Shown in pieces: positions 30,168-33,702 of a DNA stretch of 33,702 nucleotides. The notes beneath the pieces were generated by a model. It did not search any database. It saw nothing but the letters and a program-made list of their open reading frames with translations, and was not told the DNA's origin. The stretch spans positions 1 through 33,702 of the forward strand of contig CAZHPF010000001.1 in assembly GCA_964534095.1 (NCBI GenBank), given 5' to 3'. Numbering within the stretch: the first letter of the stretch is position 1; every line of letters begins with the position of its first letter. The position numbers were made by a program, and so were the translations under genes. The stretch comes from CALMSM01 sp964534095 (lineage in GTDB: Bacteria > Patescibacteriota > Saccharimonadia > Saccharimonadales > CALMSM01).

Positions 30168-31634
30168 CTACTTCTTATCTGTTATTGTATCATTTTTGGT
30201 AATTGTTCGCCACAATATGAACGTTGCTAGGTCTATGCCTAGATATAAGATAATCATTACTTCTAGGGAGACGGGTTGCTCGATTAAGGCATGCGGCCAG
30301 CCTGCTAGAGTATGCGCGAGGTCAAGCATATAGGTAAGTATAAGGCGTGCTGGTGTTCCCACCCAGCCGCTGAGCGCTGGTGACACTGCGCCAGCAATAC
30401 CGGCCAGGAGGGTTGTGAGCATACCCAGCGGCACAAGCGGCACTACCAGCACATTGCTCAACAACCCTATAACCGATAGCCGGTGAAAGATATACATAAT
30501 GATTGGCAATGTCATCAGCTGCGCACAAAAACTTTCGATAACGAGTAGCGTTACTATGTTGGGCTGCCTGCCTATCTGCTCTAACCGCTTGACAATAAAC
30601 GGTGCTATCACCAGCACGCCGAAAAAAGCCAGAAACGACAGGTACCAGCCAATATCACTCCATAGATAGAGTGGATACCACCCCGCAGTGAGGGCAGCGG
30701 CGCACAGAATCAGCAGCACTGGACGAACTTTACGACCGTAGTACCATGCCCACAGGCCTATGATACTCACAATTGCAGCTCGTACGATAGAAGCTCCGAA
30801 TCCTGTAACAAGCAAAAAACTGCTAATCAAGGCCAGTGACCATATTGTCGCCTGGTACTTGGATCGCTTGCCTAGTTTGCGGCGGGTTATTTCTATGATG
30901 ACGGTAAGGTTGTAGCCAGACACAGCGATAATATGCGTCAGCCCGACCGTCGATAAATCGTCGCTAACTTGGTCGGGAAGCGAAGTTTTTTGACCAATCA
31001 GTATTCCAATACCAAACGAGGCCTGAGGTTCAGGCAAGGCATTGCGGATACCGGCACTAAATTTTAGGCGTAGTTTATCAAAGGCTGTCAGATGTCTGGT
31101 GGTTAGTGCAATAGAAGCGAAGCTTACGCCAGCCTGGCTTGAACCTCTTGTTTTGTAGAGCTTACCGGTTATGCGCAGTACGTCACCGCGAAACACGGCC
31201 GATGCTCCTCTGCCCTTTACGGTCAATTTGCCAGGCAACCGCTGCGGCGTAGGCGTAAGGACTTCTAAGGAATCGGCATCAAAGCTGATTTGTGCATTGT
31301 CGTATACTCCGTCGCTCTGAGCAATAACCTGTAGTGTGACTATTTGACCATACAGTCTGTCATACGCACTCAGTTTGTGCATGTAGACATTACCACGCCA
31401 ACATCCCACACATAGTCCCAGAACACACAACACCACACCTAGTACTTTTCGTCGTGTCCGCATCGTCGCGCACATAGCTAATACTAAAGCTACACATACA
31501 TATACCCAACTATCCCAGGCCGGTACTATGCGTGCGAGACCCAAGCCAACTAAGACACTTGCGAAAAACAGCGTCAGTAAGGTAGTGCGTTTGGTAGGGG
31601 GAGGATAAAAATAACGAGTCATTGCCGCAAGCAC
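30168..31634 (-). CDS. comEC: ComEC-type DNA uptake channel lacking the metallo-beta-lactamase domain
   Basis: 488 residues from GTG 31634, with AGGAG 8 nt upstream; ATG 31622 has no such site. N-terminal membrane helices, an OB-like loop region (about 90-185, DUF4131-like), then the competence domain with FGIGILIGQKTSLPDQV and LTHIIAVSGYNLTVI and about eight further helices. Typical ComEC proteins are about 700-800 residues with a C-terminal nuclease-like domain; here the protein ends after the last helix. The channel carries single-stranded DNA across the membrane in transformation. Function without the nuclease half is an inference. Confidence 0.9.
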   Translation of the reverse strand: MLAAMTRYFYPPPTKRTTLLTLFFASVLVGLGLARIVPAWDSWVYVCVALVLAMCATMRTRRKVLGVVLCVLGLCVGCWRGNVYMHKLSAYDRLYGQIVTLQVIAQSDGVYDNAQISFDADSLEVLTPTPQRLPGKLTVKGRGASAVFRGDVLRITGKLYKTRGSSQAGVSFASIALTTRHLTAFDKLRLKFSAGIRNALPEPQASFGIGILIGQKTSLPDQVSDDLSTVGLTHIIAVSGYNLTVIIEITRRKLGKRSKYQATIWSLALISSFLLVTGFGASIVRAAIVSIIGLWAWYYGRKVRPVLLILCAAALTAGWYPLYLWSDIGWYLSFLAFFGVLVIAPFIVKRLEQIGRQPNIVTLLVIESFCAQLMTLPIIMYIFHRLSVIGLLSNVLVVPLVPLGMLTTLLAGIAGAVSPALSGWVGTPARLILTYMLDLAHTLAGWPHALIEQPVSLEVMIILYLGIDLATFILWRTITKNDTITDKK

Positions 31635-31708
31635 AGTTATAGCTCCTGACTTGACGGCAGTCGGATTGGGCGTAAGTATAACCTAGAACATACTGTGTGT
31701 GAAGCACG

Positions 31709-32266
31709 TTAAGACACAACTGATTGTTGGGCGGTCATAAGCGCATAAAGTTTTTGAGTAGTATTGAGGTTTCGGATGGTCATGTGTTGGTACAGAGGCT
31801 GTGCGGACAGTTTGACCATGCTACTTTTAGTCAGGTCGCTGGTGTTGGCAGACCAGTATAGTACGCCCGGCTGATAGGCAAGCATCTCGATAGTCTCTTT
31901 GATACGTAACGTGTTAAGTAAATCTGGTGAGTCTATGCTGCGTTTGAGGAATATGACGTTGCATCGTTGGTCGGTAGCATTGAGCCATCTGCTCGGTAAG
32001 TGCTCGATAACTTGCTCCATCTGCTCACGGCTGCGTACCACTACCTTTGGTGTGAAGCCAAACTGCTCACCAAGACACCTCTCAATACGCAGCTCAAGCG
32101 CATCACCGTTTTGTTTATCTGTTTCAAACAATGCATTTCCGCTATTTATATAAGTACTGACATTCCGAAAACCTACCTTCTCAAAACAAGCTCTCAGCTC
32201 AGCCATCTTGATCAGGTTATTACCGCCGACATTGATACCGCGCAGCAGCGCCACATATATAGCCAT
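31709..32266 (-). CDS. DUF1697 family protein
   Basis: 185 residues from ATG 32266; a longer frame would need TTG. The signature YVALLRGINVGGNNLIKMAEL is at the N-terminus, followed by TYINSGNALFE and the C-terminal RNLNTTQKLYALM, all characteristic of DUF1697 (COG3797). The biochemical role is not known. No ribosome site: an extended -10 ends 6 nt before ATG. Confidence 0.93.
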   Translation of the reverse strand: MAIYVALLRGINVGGNNLIKMAELRACFEKVGFRNVSTYINSGNALFETDKQNGDALELRIERCLGEQFGFTPKVVVRSREQMEQVIEHLPSRWLNATDQRCNVIFLKRSIDSPDLLNTLRIKETIEMLAYQPGVLYWSANTSDLTKSSMVKLSAQPLYQHMTIRNLNTTQKLYALMTAQQSVVS

Positions 32267-32272
32267 ACCCAA

Positions 32273-32281
32273 ATTGTAACA
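32273..32281 (-). promoter_or_regulatory. Extended -10 of the DUF1697 gene, leaderless geometry
   Basis: TG-T-TACAAT on the minus strand (hexamer 32278-32273), 6 nt before ATG 32266. It lies in the short gap to the HAD gene. Confidence 0.6.
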
Positions 32282-32284
32282 AAC

Positions 32285-32911
32285 TTAGAGTGATCCTATA
32301 GCCTGAGGAAGATCATCGGGCGTCCTGACTACGCGCTCTGGATGATGCGAGCGCAGTATTTTCTCGCCCGTAAACCCCCAGGTAACCGCGATCGAATGAA
32401 CCCCAACTCTACGCGCTGCGTCGATGTCGCGCGGTTCGTCGCCGATATAGGCAACTTGTTCGGCGTCGCAACCTACTTTCTTTTTTATACTACGGATTAT
32501 TTTGGGTTTCCCGAGTAGCCCGATGTCGCCATGAACTGAGTCAAAATAAGTGTCAAGGTGGTGTTTCTTCAAAAAGCGCTGAATGTTTTGCGGGCTATTA
32601 GAGCTTAGGATTACCAGATGATAGCCTGCTTGCTTGAGAGCCTTTAATACCTCCTGCATACCGTTAAATGGCTCAACCCTATCGATGCTTTTTTTAAGCA
32701 TGTGGCGACCTTTTATCACCAGGCTTGGAACTTTGAAAATACTAATGCCGAAATAGCTGAGAAGTTCGGCGTATGATTTGTTTTTTAGTTCCTGTATCTG
32801 CTGTTTGGTTAGTTTGCTTTTTTGCGGCACGAGTTTTTCGAACGCTTCCAGCACGATACCGAAACTATCGGCAAGCGTTCCATCAAAATCAAACAACACA
32901 AGTTTTACCAC
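32285..32911 (-). CDS. HAD-superfamily phosphatase (phosphoglycolate phosphatase-like)
   Basis: 208 residues from GTG 32911. HAD motif I FDFDGTLAD (nucleophile Asp8, Asp10), a helical cap (about 15-85), motif II ILSSNS, motif III Lys in GKPK and motif IV GDEPRDIDAA are all present. The cap is of the Gph/PpaX type. It hydrolyses a small phosphate ester, perhaps 2-phosphoglycolate from DNA repair (inference). No ribosome site; an extended -10 ends 6 nt before the GTG. Confidence 0.92.
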   Translation of the reverse strand: MVKLVLFDFDGTLADSFGIVLEAFEKLVPQKSKLTKQQIQELKNKSYAELLSYFGISIFKVPSLVIKGRHMLKKSIDRVEPFNGMQEVLKALKQAGYHLVILSSNSPQNIQRFLKKHHLDTYFDSVHGDIGLLGKPKIIRSIKKKVGCDAEQVAYIGDEPRDIDAARRVGVHSIAVTWGFTGEKILRSHHPERVVRTPDDLPQAIGSL

Positions 32912-32917
32912 TTACTC

Positions 32918-32926
32918 ATGATAACA
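32918..32926 (-). promoter_or_regulatory. Extended -10 of the HAD gene, leaderless geometry
   Basis: TG-T-TATCAT on the minus strand (hexamer 32923-32918), 6 nt before GTG 32911; the same TGT-hexamer-6-nt layout as the DUF1697 promoter. Confidence 0.55.
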
Positions 32927-33009
32927 GACCGGGATAGAGTTATCTTCACTAAACTGAAGCATTCCTTTATGTGTACGAAGCTTAGTGAGTTCCTCGCCTA
33001 CCGCTTCTA

Positions 33010-33573
33010 TTAGCCTTCGCTTCTAGCAAACTGCAAAACTTTGAATGGATTCCACCTGGGTGGCTTTTTGCCCATTTTTATAGCGTGCTCACGGAAACCG
33101 AGGAGTCCGGTAGCAAGCGCATCAGTCTTGACAAAAAACATTTTCCCCTCCGTTTGGTCTTCCATTGGAGCTATAACATCGGCTTCGTAACCTCGATCTA
33201 CAAACACATCGCGAGCCCTCTCGGCTGCGATTAAGGGGTCTCCTACGCGCAACATTGGCGCTCCGGTAGGATGGCCCATTTCTTCCCACACATCTGGACG
33301 GGTAACATTAAATATTGTATGCCCGTCAGACATCAGCGCGCGGATGGTTTTTTCATCAGTTATTTCATATTTTGGTTCTAAACCGTTTACTGTACATGCT
33401 TCTAATACAGCTTCCAGCGCCTCTATATCTGGGGTAGCATATACGCTGGATCCTTCGTCATGGACGGGGCTTCTCATAAATCCTCGCATAGCGGCTGCCC
33501 CAAGAACAGCTCCAGTTATTAACGCACCTGCTATCTCTGGCGCTCCAAAAGCAAGAATATCTCCATTAGCCAT
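33010..33573 (-). CDS. Unrecognised protein with N-terminal Gly/Ala-rich hydrophobic segment
   Basis: 187 residues. An N-terminal hydrophobic stretch (about 13-33, IAGALITGAVLGAAAMRGFM) could insert in the membrane or be a glycine-zipper helix. The rest is mixed alpha/beta: DIEALEAVLEACTVNGLEPKY, then FNVTRPDVWEEMGHPTGAPM, RVGDPLIAAERARDVFVDRGYEADV and a basic end (GKKPPRWNPFKVLQF). No catalytic motif or known family is apparent to me. It starts a leftward run with its own -10 7 nt before the ATG. Confidence 0.8.
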   Translation of the reverse strand: MANGDILAFGAPEIAGALITGAVLGAAAMRGFMRSPVHDEGSSVYATPDIEALEAVLEACTVNGLEPKYEITDEKTIRALMSDGHTIFNVTRPDVWEEMGHPTGAPMLRVGDPLIAAERARDVFVDRGYEADVIAPMEDQTEGKMFFVKTDALATGLLGFREHAIKMGKKPPRWNPFKVLQFARSEG

Positions 33574-33580
33574 GTAACTA

Positions 33581-33618
33581 ATTATACACCCTTTTGGCAG
33601 AAATGCAATGTTTGCATT
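33581..33618 (-). promoter_or_regulatory. Leaderless-type promoter with palindrome over the -35
   Basis: TATAAT (33586-33581) ends 7 nt before ATG 33573. At 16 nt upstream, TTGCAT (33608-33603) is a weak -35. It overlaps a perfect palindrome AATGCAA-TGT-TTGCATT (33602-33618), which would suit a dimeric regulator. Confidence 0.5.
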
Positions 33619-33629
33619 CAGAGTGGTTG

Positions 33630-33701
33630 CTAATAATTTTTACTCTCTAGGTGTGTGCGGCCTTGTGCGATTTGAGCAGCACATTCATCGCCTAGGATAG
33701 G
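33630..33701 (-). CDS. Possible C-terminal end of a gene entering from the right edge
   Basis: On the minus strand a frame is open from the window edge for 23 codons, ending at TAG 33632-33630. It reads PILGDECAAQIAQGRTHLES followed by KNY, a plausible protein end. Too short to identify, and chance is possible. Confidence 0.3.
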   Translation of the reverse strand, partial: PILGDECAAQIAQGRTHLESKNY

Positions 33702-33702
33702 T

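Noticed and set aside
32946..32988. 7-bp inverted repeat TCACTAA/TTAGTGA upstream of the HAD gene
   Set aside because: The 29-nt loop and lack of a T run make it indistinguishable from chance.
1..33702. tRNA, rRNA, CRISPR array, insertion sequence or prophage
   Set aside because: No cloverleaf or T-loop pattern, spaced repeats, transposase or phage gene was recognised in any gap or frame by eye.

Overview
The window is gene-dense, with stop/start overlaps (ATGA, GTGA, TAATG) at most operon junctions and very short intergenic gaps. It reads cleanly in the standard genetic code with UGA as stop. The gene set is MoxR/DUF58/VWA, sortases, short TsaB plus TsaE, recA/nudix/recX, pilBCMNO, ruvCAB, yebC, a ComEC without its nuclease domain, and lamin-tail and Thr-rich surface proteins. 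Together with Sec/Tat-like leaders and no sign of outer-membrane components, this suggests a Candidatus Saccharibacteria (TM7) or closely related Patescibacteria/CPR genome. UGA as stop argues against Gracilibacteria/Absconditabacteria. The taxon is an inference; no marker such as 16S rRNA is present.

Layout. (1) 1-60: the first codons of a leftward basic protein cut by the window edge. (2) 138-6011, leftward: a coupled MoxR ATPase - DUF58 - small membrane protein - two VWA membrane proteins - TPR-like membrane protein operon, ending in a phosphoribosyltransferase-like gene with a degraded PRPP loop. (3) 6205-6926, rightward: a sortase and an overlapping 37-codon membrane micro-ORF. (4) 6935-7800, leftward: tsaE-tsaB (t6A tRNA modification). 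(5) 7840-8364, rightward: a PRC-barrel protein. (6) 8361-10503, leftward: recA - Nudix hydrolase - recX. (7) 10648-16171: an envelope region with a DUF4214-like/VanY carboxypeptidase, a second sortase-like protein with a twin-arginine leader, a convergent Thr-rich secreted protein, a membrane-anchored helical protein and a 730-residue secreted protein. (8) 16253-21967, rightward: type IV pilus motor and platform genes pilB, pilC, pilM, pilN, pilO-like, plus a small membrane protein. No prepilin is seen. (9) 21969-27604, leftward: ruvC - SPFH - ruvA - GNAT - SDR - SDR - ruvB - PH-domain membrane protein. (10) 27656-29305, leftward: a lamin-tail-domain protein with four Cys repeats. (11) 29421-31634, leftward: comEC-like and yebC. 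(12) 31709-33573, leftward: DUF1697, a HAD phosphatase and an unrecognised membrane-associated protein.

Themes. Homologous recombination (RecA, RecX, RuvA, RuvB, RuvC) sits close to DNA-uptake genes (pilus motor, ComEC channel), a set consistent with natural transformation. Cell-surface construction (two sortases, VanY, several secreted proteins) is the second theme. At least six genes lack a Shine-Dalgarno site and have a -10 hexamer only 6-8 nt before the start codon, while operon-internal genes usually have clear GGAG-type sites. This suggests leaderless transcription is common here. No tRNA, rRNA, CRISPR array, insertion sequence or prophage gene was recognised, and no gene-free stretch exceeds 300 bases.
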